Of a stretch of DNA of 39,273 nt, positions 26,679 to 36,383 are shown one piece after another (the first letter of the stretch is position 1; every line of letters begins with the position of its first letter). The stretch lies in NCBI GenBank assembly GCA_902826055.1, contig CADEDJ010000005.1:3808-43080 (forward strand), written 5' to 3'. Under the pieces are notes generated by a model, which was not told the origin of the DNA, did no database searches, and saw only the letters and a list, made by a program, of their open reading frames with translations. This stretch comes from an uncultured Nitrosomonas sp. Its GTDB lineage: Bacteria > Pseudomonadota > Gammaproteobacteria > Burkholderiales > Nitrosomonadaceae. A program made the position numbers and the translations under genes.

Positions 26679-27060
26679 ATGTTTTATCAAGCAGTTACAA
26701 TAGATAGCGATTGGCCGCAATTTGGCTGCTTCCGCACTGATATTGGTGAATCTGGTGTGGAAAGGCGATTGAAGGCAACGATTGAACTGGAACAGGTGAG
26801 ACAGATTCACAAACAGCAGCCACGGGACAAGAACAAGCTTTATGCACCATTGCACGCCCCTGACGAGGTCGAATGCATCGGCAAGTAGCTGACAAAACCG
26901 CAACGGTGTTAGTTCAAGCGCCAGCAAACCGTAAAATCTGCAATCGGACTTAGACTCATGAAATCGCTTCATTGTTTAGGTCGTTGCTAGTTATTACTAG
27001 GCAAGTTGGGCATTGCATGCAGTACTATGTGCGGTAGACTAAAATCAGCGTTGGGCGATG
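26679..27060 (+). pseudogene. Decayed IS5-family transposase fragment
   Basis: Pieces of an IS5-type DDE transposase survive in different frames. From 26679 the frame reads IELEQVRQIHKQQPRDKNKLYAPLHAPDEVECIGK and then hits TAG at 26886; KLYALHAPEVECIGKGK is the intact family wording, so two extra codons and a stop have arisen. At 27000 GKLG, and from 27010 in another frame ALHAVLCAV, match the C-terminal GDALHAVLCA motif. The part between is scrambled. No terminal inverted repeats or target-site duplication could be found, so this is an old, dead fragment. Confidence 0.68.
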
Positions 27061-27331
27061 AGGGCAATACGCCGTTTGAGTGTCTGAAGAATGCTTTATT
27101 GCGACTCGCGTTGCTTTAGCTGATCAATCGCTTTTATTCAAAACAACATATGCCAGCGTAACCGCGTAAATTTTGCAGGGGAGAATAAACAGAGTTTTCG
27201 CTTTTCTGATTCTTTTATCCTTAACCTCGAGAGTTGGCCGTTTAACTCTCTTAACAAGGTATCTGGCTTTACTTTATTGAACCACGGCATTACAGTACAA
27301 TAATAGTAAGTTAGCTTTTACTTTATATAAT
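27061..27331. other. Intergenic region before the hairpin cluster
   Basis: No gene. It contains a TATAAT hexamer at 27326-27331 on the plus strand, just before the hairpin cluster; no recognisable -35 box precedes it. Confidence 0.45.
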
Positions 27332-27367
27332 AAAAAACCCCCGGTTAAAGGGGAGTAAAACCGGGGG
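27332..27367 (-). terminator. Strong intrinsic terminator on the minus strand with no gene upstream of it
   Basis: A 9-bp GC-rich stem (CCCCCGGTT/AACCGGGGG, 12-base loop) with a run of six T on the minus-strand 3' side. The plus-strand side has no T-run, so the direction is clear. Confidence 0.7.
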
Positions 27368-27439
27368 GAGCTGCCTTAATATCACCTTAAGGCCCTGTCT
27401 CAGGGAGGGAAGACAGGGGATACGATATACATCGTCCCT
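27332..27439 (-). ncRNA. Candidate small RNA (or hemB leader) made of four consecutive hairpins
   Basis: Four stems are packed with almost no space between them: 27417-27438 (GGGA/CGAT arms with a 2-base bulge), 27394-27417 (CCTGTCT with AGACAGG), 27373-27393 (GCCTTAA with TTAAGGC), and 27338-27367 (CCCCCGGTT with AACCGGGGG). Read on the minus strand, the last stem is followed directly by TTTTTTATT, an excellent intrinsic terminator with no coding gene in front of it. A possible minus-strand promoter is TTGGGA at 27469-27474, 17 bases, then TATCTC at 27446-27451, which would start an RNA of about 108 bases near 27439. Loops are C-rich on this strand (ACTCCCC, TCCCTCCC). The alternative is a plus-strand structured leader of hemB. 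Confidence 0.45.
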
Positions 27440-27463
27440 TTCTAAGAGATAGGAATAACTTAA

Positions 27464-28513
<1,050 letters not shown>

Positions 28514-28917
28514 ATTATAGGTATTAACTCAACTTGTTTGTTGAAGAAACTGTGTTGCCACCGTTGAATAACTAATAAAATCAGAGGGTTTATCTTCGAC
28601 TATTGGGTAAAGCTTAGTGCAAGATAAACAAATGCACCAACAAAAATTCCAGCGTACTAAAATATTGAGAGCAGTTGGTAGATTGCGTTTAGAGCTGCTC
28701 ATCATCTTAAATTTTGGGTTTTGCTTATAATGCAGCGCCAACTTCTTGCGCAATATTCAAATACGGTAAAGTGTAAGCTGTAACTCAATCAAACCGTATC
28801 TTATCAGCTATTTCTTGGTGAAATATGTCGCGCACTTTTTGTGAAGTCACGTTCCATCTCCATCCTCCATTTCATGGAACTTCGGATTCCACAAAAATCT
28901 GCATACCGCATAAAATG
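28514..28917. other. Intergenic region between convergent hemB and yicC
   Basis: A 74-codon minus-strand frame (28529-28753) starts at TTG without a ribosome site and resembles nothing I know; I do not call it. No clear terminator hairpin was found, although two convergent genes end here. Confidence 0.5.
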
Positions 28918-29784
28918 CTATTCAATATTCTGTGCTTGCTCGCGCATTTGCTCGATAATTACCTTGAGTTCCATCGAAATTCGGGAGATTTCCAAATCGA
29001 CAGATTTTGAACCGAGGGTATTGGCTTCGCGATTGAGTTCTTGCATCATAAAATCAAGTCGTTTGCCAACAGATCCCCCTTTCTTCAGAATTCGTTCTAC
29101 TTCATCCAGATGTGCCTGTAATCGTGATAATTCTTCATCAACATCGATTTTACCAGCAAATAGGGTAATTTCCTGACGGATGCGGTCATCTTCCAGGTTG
29201 CCAAGCGCTTCTTCTATGCGGGTACGGAGTTTTTCTTCAAAAGTAGCAATGAGCGTTGGAATACGAGGAATTGCGCTTTGCAGGAGTTGGCGCATTTGAT
29301 TGATGCGTTCCAACAGAACAAATTTGAGTTTGTTGCCTTCGCGGGTACGTGAATCTCTCAAATCGGCAAGCGCGGTTTGTAATAATCCAATAGCGATCTC
29401 ACCGAGGGTATCGAGGGGCAAATTGTTATTACCTAATATACCCGGCCAATGCAATATTTCGGTAACTGTTAGCGATTGTGCAGTAGGGTATCGTGCTTTA
29501 ACGGTCTGTTCCAATTCCAACAATTTTTCGAAGATGGCATTATCAAGTTGCAAGGTATTGGTATTATTTGCGACAGGAGAATAATTGAGACGGCATTCAA
29601 TTTTGCCACGGCTAAGTTGAGTAGTTATCAGTTCGCGCATAATAATTTCTTGTTTGCGAAAATCATCCGGTAGCCGGAACTGGATATCGAGATAGCGGTT
29701 ATTCACGGAACGAAGCTCCATACTAAGCGAGCCATAAGGTGTATCCTGGGAGGTTATTGCGTAGCCTGTCATACTGAAGATCAT
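28918..29784 (-). CDS. yicC: YicC-family endoribonuclease
   Basis: Cytoplasmic RNA-processing protein of the YicC/YloC family, for which endoribonuclease activity on small RNAs is reported. It has the N-terminal MIFSMTGYA and ELRSVNNRYLDIQFRLP (about 23-39), and the conserved C-terminal block KIDVDEELSRLQAHLDEV (about 204-221), GKRLDFMMQELNREANTLGSK (about 236-256) and ISRISMELKVIIEQMREQ. 288 residues is standard. Its ATG overlaps the TGA of the metallophosphoesterase gene (ATGA). It is the last gene of a five-gene minus-strand operon. Confidence 0.95.
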   Translation of the reverse strand: MIFSMTGYAITSQDTPYGSLSMELRSVNNRYLDIQFRLPDDFRKQEIIMRELITTQLSRGKIECRLNYSPVANNTNTLQLDNAIFEKLLELEQTVKARYPTAQSLTVTEILHWPGILGNNNLPLDTLGEIAIGLLQTALADLRDSRTREGNKLKFVLLERINQMRQLLQSAIPRIPTLIATFEEKLRTRIEEALGNLEDDRIRQEITLFAGKIDVDEELSRLQAHLDEVERILKKGGSVGKRLDFMMQELNREANTLGSKSVDLEISRISMELKVIIEQMREQAQNIE

Positions 29785-30869
29785 GGTAATGGTTTTTCTG
29801 GTCTCAAGGTTAAAGAAGGCAGCAGGTCATCAAGTAGAGATCCCAAACCACACGATGATGGTGCCGGTTTGTTGTCAAGCAAGCCAGTTACCGAAAAAGG
29901 CATGTTTTTATTGACTGGATCGAATATGACTGCGCTTGCATCAATGTATACACGATCTCCAGGCGCATTTAAACGCCAAAGATTAGGGATGTCTTCATAC
30001 GGTTGTTGTAAACAATAAGGCAAGCTATCACCATGAACGACTAAAACGGGCTTCCTGAATTGTAATGTCTTATGGTTAATCAGTTTGCGGATTGTGTGAT
30101 AGCCATTGCAGTCTGAACGAATTTCCAATGTGCACGCCGGCTTATTGTCATTTTCGTATTCGTAAATGTCGGCGTGGAATGCAATTACAATCGCTTGAAT
30201 GGTTGGTAGCGATTCTGCCGTATCAAAGATTTGGAGTAGCCATTCTTCGTTAAATTTGTCGCGATCATCAGCCGCATTAAGCGCGTCATCTCTATGGCTG
30301 CGATGGATCTGGGCTCTGCCATTGTTGGTGCCCGGTAGATGCAAAGTAGCGAACATTACTTGATCGATTTTCCATCGTGCATTTTCACTAAAACCTTGTT
30401 GCCGGATTAACCCGGGAATATCTCTGGCTAATTGTAATTCATCCTGCTGAAAAAATAATTGCCGCAGATAAGCCAGTCGCTCCAGTTCATCGTAGCGTCC
30501 TGTAAGATTAAATGTGAGCCGGTCGCAATCTGTCCAGTCATTATCGCCCGGCGTGTATATCGTTTTGTGTGGATTTAAATGTGCAATTTGTCGGTAGCGA
30601 TCCTTGAATAGTTCATTGGTGCAGCTTGAGCGAGCAAGCTTAAAATCTCCCACATGAATCAACACCGATGGATTGAGTGCTTTTATGGCTCTGGCAATGG
30701 CGCCGTCGGGATGTTCGAGTAATGCATATTCATTATCACTGTATGGCATATCACCGATCACGGCAAACCGGATTAATTTTTCTGATGCTGCCACTGGCGG
30801 TATTTCTTGGGCAAATGCCTGCATGAGCCACACGCTTAGCAAAATGGGAAATACTAGCGATTTAATCAC
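29781..30869 (-). CDS. Exported metallophosphoesterase
   Basis: A calcineurin-like phosphoesterase, 362 residues. The signal peptide MIKSLVFPILLSVWLMQAFA has a good cleavage site (AFA-QE near 20). Metal-binding motifs in order: GDMPYSD (about 39), HVGDF (about 71), TPGDNDW (about 105-111), FHADIYE (about 229) and HGDSLPY (about 276). Two Cys pairs suggest a periplasmic location. The start is GTG 30869, directly after the TAA of prfC. The enzyme may hydrolyse phosphate esters outside the membrane; the substrate is unknown. It has no obvious functional link to prfC and yicC other than co-transcription. Confidence 0.85.
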   Translation of the reverse strand: MIKSLVFPILLSVWLMQAFAQEIPPVAASEKLIRFAVIGDMPYSDNEYALLEHPDGAIARAIKALNPSVLIHVGDFKLARSSCTNELFKDRYRQIAHLNPHKTIYTPGDNDWTDCDRLTFNLTGRYDELERLAYLRQLFFQQDELQLARDIPGLIRQQGFSENARWKIDQVMFATLHLPGTNNGRAQIHRSHRDDALNAADDRDKFNEEWLLQIFDTAESLPTIQAIVIAFHADIYEYENDNKPACTLEIRSDCNGYHTIRKLINHKTLQFRKPVLVVHGDSLPYCLQQPYEDIPNLWRLNAPGDRVYIDASAVIFDPVNKNMPFSVTGLLDNKPAPSSCGLGSLLDDLLPSLTLRPEKPLP

Positions 30870-32483
30870 TTAAATCACCGCATTCATATGGCTTTGAAAA
30901 ACCAAACCGGCATGTTCACGCAGTTTATGAAAGCGGATGGCAGGCCAGTTTTCTTCGGCGACATTCAATTCTGCACCGAATGCTGCCAGGAAGGTCGGTG
31001 CGTCTACGGCATCGTATGCGATACGATGAGAATTGGCCTCAATAAATCGCTGCAATTCACGTGGATCATCAGAAGTGACCCAGCGCGCCAATTGATATTT
31101 GGCCGGAGCGATGCGAGCGGTGACAGCATATTCATGTTGCAGACGATGTGTCACAACTTCAAATTGCAAAATGCCAACCGCACCGAGCAACAACACATTG
31201 CCTAAATGTGGTCGAAATACTTGGATGGCGCCTTCTTCGCCCAACTGCATTAATCCCAGTTTAAGCTGCTTGCTACGCAACGGATCGGCAATCTCCACGG
31301 TGCGGAAAATTTCCGGTGCAAAAAAAGGCAAACCGGTAAATTGCAATACTTCGCCTTCAGTTAAGGTATCGCCTAATTGCAATGTGCCATGATTGGGTAT
31401 GCCGATAATGTCGCCCGGATAGGCTTCTTCGACGATATCGCGGCGCTGTGACAGAAATGACACCACCGTGCTGGTGCGAATATCTTTGCCATTACGTGCC
31501 ACCTTCAAGTTCATGCCGCGCTTGAAATGTCCGGAACAAACCCGTACAAATGCAATGCGATCACGGTGGGCAAGGTTCATATTGGCTTGTATTTTGAATA
31601 CCATACCGGAAAATTTCTTCTCATGCGGTGAAACTTCTCGTTGTAAGGCGTTACGTGATTCAGGTGGTGGCGCCAGATCTACCAGTGCGTCAAGAATTTC
31701 TCTAACACCGAAGTTATTGATAGCTGAGCCAAAAAAAACGGGGGTTTGCTGACCGGCAAGGAACTGTTTGTGATCAAAAGCGGGTGAAGCCCCTTTGATC
31801 AAATCAATTTCCTGTAATGCGGTAGACAGGTCCGGCGCAAAGCGTTCGTGAATATGTGGATCGTCGAAATGCGCGATCAATTCATCATCGTTCACACGGT
31901 CCGATCCTGGTTGAAAAACACGCATATTGTTGTGTTGCAAATCACATACACCGTGGAAATTTTTACCCATGCCGACAGGCCATGTAAATGGAATTGTTGC
32001 CATCCCCAATGTGCGTTCGATCTCGTCAATCAGATCGAGCGGTTCACGCACTTCACGATCCATTTTATTGACAAAAGTGACAATCGGCGTATTACGGGCG
32101 CGACACACTTCAAGCAGCCGCAATGTCTGCGCTTCCACGCCATTGGCGGCATCAATAACCATCAAGGCAGCATCGACGGCAGTAAGCACGCGGTAGGTAT
32201 CTTCAGAAAAATCCTGATGGCCGGGCGTGTCCAGTAAATTGATAACGCAATTGCGGTATTCCATCTGCATTACCGAACTGGCAACCGAAATGCCGCGTTG
32301 CTTTTCGATTTCCATCCAATCAGAAGTGGCATGACGGCTTGCTTTGCGCGCTTTCACGCTACCGGCAATATGAATGGCGCCGGCGTACATCAAGAGCTTC
32401 TCGGTTAACGTAGTTTTACCCGCATCGGGGTGTGAAATAATGGCGAAAGTACGGCGGCGCGTTACTTCTTCAGGAATACTCAT
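30870..32483 (-). CDS. prfC: Peptide chain release factor 3
   Basis: GTPase that recycles RF1 and RF2 from the ribosome. The G domain has SHPDAGKTTLTEKLL (about 17-31), the switch I/II region with RGISVASSVMQMEY and DTPGHQDFSEDTYR (about 86-99), and NKMD (about 141-144). RF3 hallmarks are GGVEAQTL-like NGVEAQTLRLLEVCR and the C-terminal FQFEVV-like LQFEVVTHRLQHEY. 537 residues is the normal length (529 in E. coli). It overlaps the ATPase gene upstream by 14 bases, unusual partners for prfC but clearly one transcript. Confidence 0.96.
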   Translation of the reverse strand: MSIPEEVTRRRTFAIISHPDAGKTTLTEKLLMYAGAIHIAGSVKARKASRHATSDWMEIEKQRGISVASSVMQMEYRNCVINLLDTPGHQDFSEDTYRVLTAVDAALMVIDAANGVEAQTLRLLEVCRARNTPIVTFVNKMDREVREPLDLIDEIERTLGMATIPFTWPVGMGKNFHGVCDLQHNNMRVFQPGSDRVNDDELIAHFDDPHIHERFAPDLSTALQEIDLIKGASPAFDHKQFLAGQQTPVFFGSAINNFGVREILDALVDLAPPPESRNALQREVSPHEKKFSGMVFKIQANMNLAHRDRIAFVRVCSGHFKRGMNLKVARNGKDIRTSTVVSFLSQRRDIVEEAYPGDIIGIPNHGTLQLGDTLTEGEVLQFTGLPFFAPEIFRTVEIADPLRSKQLKLGLMQLGEEGAIQVFRPHLGNVLLLGAVGILQFEVVTHRLQHEYAVTARIAPAKYQLARWVTSDDPRELQRFIEANSHRIAYDAVDAPTFLAAFGAELNVAEENWPAIRFHKLREHAGLVFQSHMNAVI

Positions 32484-34548
32484 GGTTTTTCGAAATAGGT
32501 TCCGGTTGATAAAGAAAACAATGGGTGGAGTGCGTTGCGCTCAATGCACTGACGGACGGGTAGCTTTCGCGGCATATGGGCATCACATGCGGGCAACGCG
32601 GATGAAAATGACAGCCCTGCGGCGGTGCAATAGGCGAAGGCAAATCACCTTTCAAGTGAATGACTTGCCGGTTAGCATCAGCTTGAATCTGCGGAACAGA
32701 AGACAACAGTGCCTGGGTATACGGGTGCCTGGGACTGTCCAATACTTCATCAATGTGCCCGCGCTCTACAATCCGTCCTAAATACATCACAGCAATTTCA
32801 TCAGCCAGATATTCAACAACAGCAATATTGTGGGTAATAAACAAAAATGCAAGTCCCAAATTATTTTGCAACGATTTGAGCAAATTCAAGATTTGTGCTT
32901 GCACGGATACATCCAGGGCGCTGGTAGGTTCATCGCAAATCAATAAATCTGGATTCACTGCCAACGCGCGGGCAATCGCAATGCGCTGCCGCTGTCCTCC
33001 AGAAAATTCGTGCGGGTAACGCCATTTTACCTCAGCAGGCAGGCCGACGCGCTGCAACAATGCATCAATTTCTTTTTCTAAGGTGCAAGAAGAATCCGGT
33101 TGATCGAAAGTGAGGTGGTTCACCTTGTCAATACCCAATGCATCCATACCTTCCCGCAAAATTTCGATAATCCGCATACGGGGATTGAGCGAAGAATAGG
33201 GATCTTGAAAAATAATCTGAAATTGCGAGCGGATCTGTTGTAACTGCGTTCGCTTCAGCGATACTAGTTCTTGTTGCTTGAAGCGCACGCTGCCGGCGGT
33301 AGGCTTGATGAGTTGCAAAATACTTTTGCCGATGGTGGTTTTGCCGCAACCCGATTCGCCGACCAACGCCAGTGTTTTACCTGCAGCAATCTGAAAAGAT
33401 ACGCCATCTACCGCTTTGACATAGCCGGCCGTGCGTTTGAATAATCCTTTGCGGACTGGAAAATGGACTTTAAGGTCAAATACCTGCAATAACGGTGAAT
33501 CAGCTACGGCGAAAGCCATCGCCGCCGTGTGTTTTGTTTTGCCGGTGGCATTATTGTTAGGTGAATGAGCTGAAATATCGGTTTCTGGTGCAAATAAATG
33601 GCAACGGACCTGGTGTTGATCACTTAATGCGTGCCACTGCGGAATCGTATCATGACAGTGTGATAGCGCTTGATTGCAGCGATCAACAAAGCGGCAGCCA
33701 TTGAATCGTTGCGATAATGAAGGCACATTACCTTGAATGACGTTCAGGGCTTGATCACGTTTCTTTTTTGCCGGCAGCGATGCAAATAATTGTCGCGAAT
33801 ACGGATGTGCAGGATGAGTAAAGAAATCATTGTGAGGCGCCTGTTCGACGATTTCTCCGGCATACATGACAGCCACCCGCTGCGCCATTTCGGCTACCAC
33901 ACCCAAATCATGTGTAATCAGCAAGATGGCCATGTGATTGCGCTGTTGAATTTGCCGCATCAAATCGAGTACTTGTGCTTGGATTGTTACATCCAGCGCA
34001 GTGGTTGGTTCGTCTGCGATGAGCAATTCAGGTTCACCGGCAAGCGCCATGGCAATCATTACGCGTTGTTTCATGCCACCTGAAAATTGAAACGGATATT
34101 CGTGCATACGGCGCGATGCATCCGGAATTCCCACTTGCTCCAGTAGTTGCTGGATGCGTGTTTGCGCTGTCTGGTACGATAGATTGAAATGCTGCCCGAG
34201 TACTTCACCGATTTGCTCCGCAATCGTCAACACCGGATTCAGGCTAAGCATGGGTTCCTGGAAAATCATACTGATGCGCTTGCCCCGAATCCTGCGCATT
34301 TCGGATTCAGGCAATCGCAGTAAATCCTTGCCATCAATTTTGATATGCCCCGCAACAATTTCGCCGACATCGGGCAGTAACCGCATAATCGATAACGCGG
34401 TCATGGACTTGCCGCAACCTGATTCACCCAGTAATGCAAATGTTTCGCCCGTTGAAATTTGCAGGTTTATGCCATCAACGGCCCGCACCGGTGTATTACC
34501 GGTATGCAGAACAGTTTGGAGGTGGTCTATTTCCAATAACGTTTTCAT
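32470..34548 (-). CDS. Fused dual ATP-binding protein of an oligopeptide/dipeptide ABC importer (DppD-DppF-like)
   Basis: Two complete ATPase modules in one chain of 692 residues. Module 1: Walker A GESGCGKS (about 41), signature FSGGMKQR (about 159), Walker [13 protein letters not shown] (about 179). It is followed by an oligopeptide C-terminal domain with Cys-containing text [13 protein letters not shown]. Module 2: Walker A GESGCGKT (about 397), signature FSGGQRQR (about 516), Walker [13 protein letters not shown] (about 534), with its own C-terminal [14 protein letters not shown] motif. The linker at about 335-365 is long and low-complexity. Fusions of this type occur as YejF; this one is longer because both C-terminal domains are kept. 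Overlaps the permease by 4 bases and prfC by 14. Confidence 0.92.
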   Translation of the reverse strand: MKTLLEIDHLQTVLHTGNTPVRAVDGINLQISTGETFALLGESGCGKSMTALSIMRLLPDVGEIVAGHIKIDGKDLLRLPESEMRRIRGKRISMIFQEPMLSLNPVLTIAEQIGEVLGQHFNLSYQTAQTRIQQLLEQVGIPDASRRMHEYPFQFSGGMKQRVMIAMALAGEPELLIADEPTTALDVTIQAQVLDLMRQIQQRNHMAILLITHDLGVVAEMAQRVAVMYAGEIVEQAPHNDFFTHPAHPYSRQLFASLPAKKKRDQALNVIQGNVPSLSQRFNGCRFVDRCNQALSHCHDTIPQWHALSDQHQVRCHLFAPETDISAHSPNNNATGKTKHTAAMAFAVADSPLLQVFDLKVHFPVRKGLFKRTAGYVKAVDGVSFQIAAGKTLALVGESGCGKTTIGKSILQLIKPTAGSVRFKQQELVSLKRTQLQQIRSQFQIIFQDPYSSLNPRMRIIEILREGMDALGIDKVNHLTFDQPDSSCTLEKEIDALLQRVGLPAEVKWRYPHEFSGGQRQRIAIARALAVNPDLLICDEPTSALDVSVQAQILNLLKSLQNNLGLAFLFITHNIAVVEYLADEIAVMYLGRIVERGHIDEVLDSPRHPYTQALLSSVPQIQADANRQVIHLKGDLPSPIAPPQGCHFHPRCPHVMPICRESYPSVSALSATHSTHCFLYQPEPISKNHEYS

Positions 34549-36056
34549 GAACGGGACGCTGATTCCGGTGTTGTTATCGTTGCGGGTGTATTTCCGGATA
34601 TTTCTTTTGATTTATCAATATGTTGTAATAATTTTTTTCTTTGTTTCAAGGTGTGAGTGCGCGGATCCAACGCATGTTGCACGGCATCGGCAAACAGATT
34701 GGCACTGAGTACCAGGGTAAACATAAATCCGAATGCTGCCAGCAAAGCCCACCATACAATCGGTTCGCGCGCCATTTCCATGCGTGCCGCATTAATCATC
34801 GTGCCAAAGCTGATCATCGATGGATCAACACCTACTCCAACATACGATAATACTGCTTCGGCTAACACAAGACCGCTGAAATCCATTACCGTTGCGATCA
34901 GAACAAGGTGCATGACATTTGGCAGAATATGACGGGTGATTATGCGCCAATGCGATACACCAAAAGCATGCGCGGCCTGAATATATTCCAGTTCCCGCAA
35001 TTTCAAAGCTTCACCGCGTAGCAAGCGGCACAATCCGGTCCAACTGGTAATTCCTAAGATGATACACAAAAACAACAATCGTAAGTCTGCGCGGGAAGCA
35101 ATCGTTTCAAATAATTCCGGGTGGGTTTCTATGTAGACTTGCATCATTAATACTGCAGCCGCAATCAATAACACGCTTGGAATGGAGTTTAATGTGGTGT
35201 AGATATATTGAATGACATCATCGATCCAACCTTTAAAATAACCCGCGGTGATTCCCAATAATAATGCAAAGGGCAGCATGATTAGTGTGGTGAGGGTACC
35301 GATTATTAGCGCTACACGAATACTTTTAAGCGATTGATACAAAATATCCTGTCCGACTTTGTCGGTGCCCAGCACATGATAATGTGTAGCCAGCGCCGCA
35401 GCGCAGCTTATTAATAGCAACAGAATCAATAACGTGATCAAAATGGCATGCCAGGGAATTTCCGTGGTGCGCTGCCAGACAGCCGCGAAATTTTGGGTAA
35501 ATTTTTGCCCGTTGCGGCGGGTCAGTACGAATATTAGACAAATGCTCAGCAGACACCAAATGATCAATCCATAAGCCAATCCTTTGGCACAACGCCATAC
35601 GATATCGTGCATTCGGTCCAGTTCGGGATTTTGCAAGTGTGCGCCGCCGTACTCCAAACGCGCAAAAACTCGCGCCTGTTCCCCATTGGGAAGGTCAACA
35701 GTTTCCTTAGCATAAAGATGTGACGCTAGAGGCGCTGAATAAGTTTTCTCAACTTGAATACGTAGCGGTGTTACCAGAATGTCGAGCACACTCAATACTT
35801 CAACGCTATAAACCTTTTTGCCTTGGTCGGTGGTATGGTCCAGCGCAGGACGGAAATGCACGGTATCAAGCAAACCGATGATTAGGAAAAATAGCAGGAT
35901 CGTTAGAGCGGACATACCGCTCGCGCTGTGCGCGACGCGTTTCCAAGGGATCAGCAAGTGCTCATGATGGCGTACATAGACAATAAAACTCACCACAATA
36001 GCAACAAGCAGGTAGATCAATGCATCGGTCCATAAAATAATCGGGCTAAAGGGCAT
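34545..36056 (-). CDS. Oligopeptide/dipeptide ABC transporter permease (DppC/YejE-like) with N-terminal extension
   Basis: The C-terminal part (about 215-460) is the standard DppC permease: HVLGTDKVGQDILYQ (about 228), GITAGYFKGWIDDVIQY, the EAA-loop REALKLRELEYIQAAHAFGVSHWRIITRHILPN (about 350-384) and VLAEAVLSYVGVGVDPS. It is preceded by about 200 residues holding three more hydrophobic helices and a periplasmic stretch (about 75-150), making 503 residues against about 300-340 usually. It is the first gene of the five-gene operon. Its partner permease and solute-binding protein, normally adjacent, are not in this window, because the next gene upstream is divergent and unrelated. They may be encoded elsewhere. 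Confidence 0.9.
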   Translation of the reverse strand: MPFSPIILWTDALIYLLVAIVVSFIVYVRHHEHLLIPWKRVAHSASGMSALTILLFFLIIGLLDTVHFRPALDHTTDQGKKVYSVEVLSVLDILVTPLRIQVEKTYSAPLASHLYAKETVDLPNGEQARVFARLEYGGAHLQNPELDRMHDIVWRCAKGLAYGLIIWCLLSICLIFVLTRRNGQKFTQNFAAVWQRTTEIPWHAILITLLILLLLISCAAALATHYHVLGTDKVGQDILYQSLKSIRVALIIGTLTTLIMLPFALLLGITAGYFKGWIDDVIQYIYTTLNSIPSVLLIAAAVLMMQVYIETHPELFETIASRADLRLLFLCIILGITSWTGLCRLLRGEALKLRELEYIQAAHAFGVSHWRIITRHILPNVMHLVLIATVMDFSGLVLAEAVLSYVGVGVDPSMISFGTMINAARMEMAREPIVWWALLAAFGFMFTLVLSANLFADAVQHALDPRTHTLKQRKKLLQHIDKSKEISGNTPATITTPESASRS

Positions 36057-36111
36057 GGTTGAATATGTATGAAAAATAGAAAATGTGCGGTTGTAGCGCT
36101 AAAGAATCACA

Positions 36112-36140
36112 TTGACAATCGTTTATACCACAAATATTAA
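36112..36140 (+). promoter_or_regulatory. Sigma-70-type promoter for the giant repeat protein
   Basis: TTGACA (36112-36117), a 17-base spacer and TATTAA (36135-36140): a perfect -35 box, ideal spacing and a good -10 box. The leader to the ATG is about 240 bases. Confidence 0.65.
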
Positions 36141-36174
36141 AATTGTCATTCATTGAATGCGGGTCATTTTTAAA

Positions 36175-36197
36175 AATTACAATTACTTATTGTAATT
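36175..36197. promoter_or_regulatory. Inverted repeat in the leader of the giant repeat protein
   Basis: AATTACAAT and ATTGTAATT separated by 5 bases: a perfect 9-bp inverted repeat about 35 bases after the -10 box. It could be an operator overlapping the transcript start region or a weak RNA hairpin. Confidence 0.4.
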
Positions 36198-36383
36198 CAA
36201 TAATTAATAGGCAAAAGTCGGCTTATTCTACTGCACTGTTTGTAAAGATTTATTGCATAGTGTGCTTCATGATTTCCTACAACGATTGTTGATGAGTAAT
36301 ATAGAGTATGGTTCAGCAATAAGTAAATGGGGTTAAGAAAGCTATCCAGCTAGAAGCTTTTTCTGGAACAAACTGAAAAGAAT

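Larger units (their letters stand above)
36057..36383. other. Divergent promoter region between ABC permease and giant repeat protein
   Basis: No gene. It holds the plus-strand promoter at 36112-36140 and a 9-bp hairpin at 36175-36197. The minus-strand promoter of the transporter operon should also be here but is not recognisable. Confidence 0.6.

Noticed and set aside
26598..26972. Minus-strand frame of 124 codons
   Set aside because: It is the antisense of the decayed IS5 transposase, whose protein wording is on the plus strand.
28529..28753. Minus-strand 74-codon frame with several Cys between hemB and yicC
   Set aside because: TTG start, no ribosome site, no similarity I can name and unlike neighbouring codon use. 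It could be real but is not supported.
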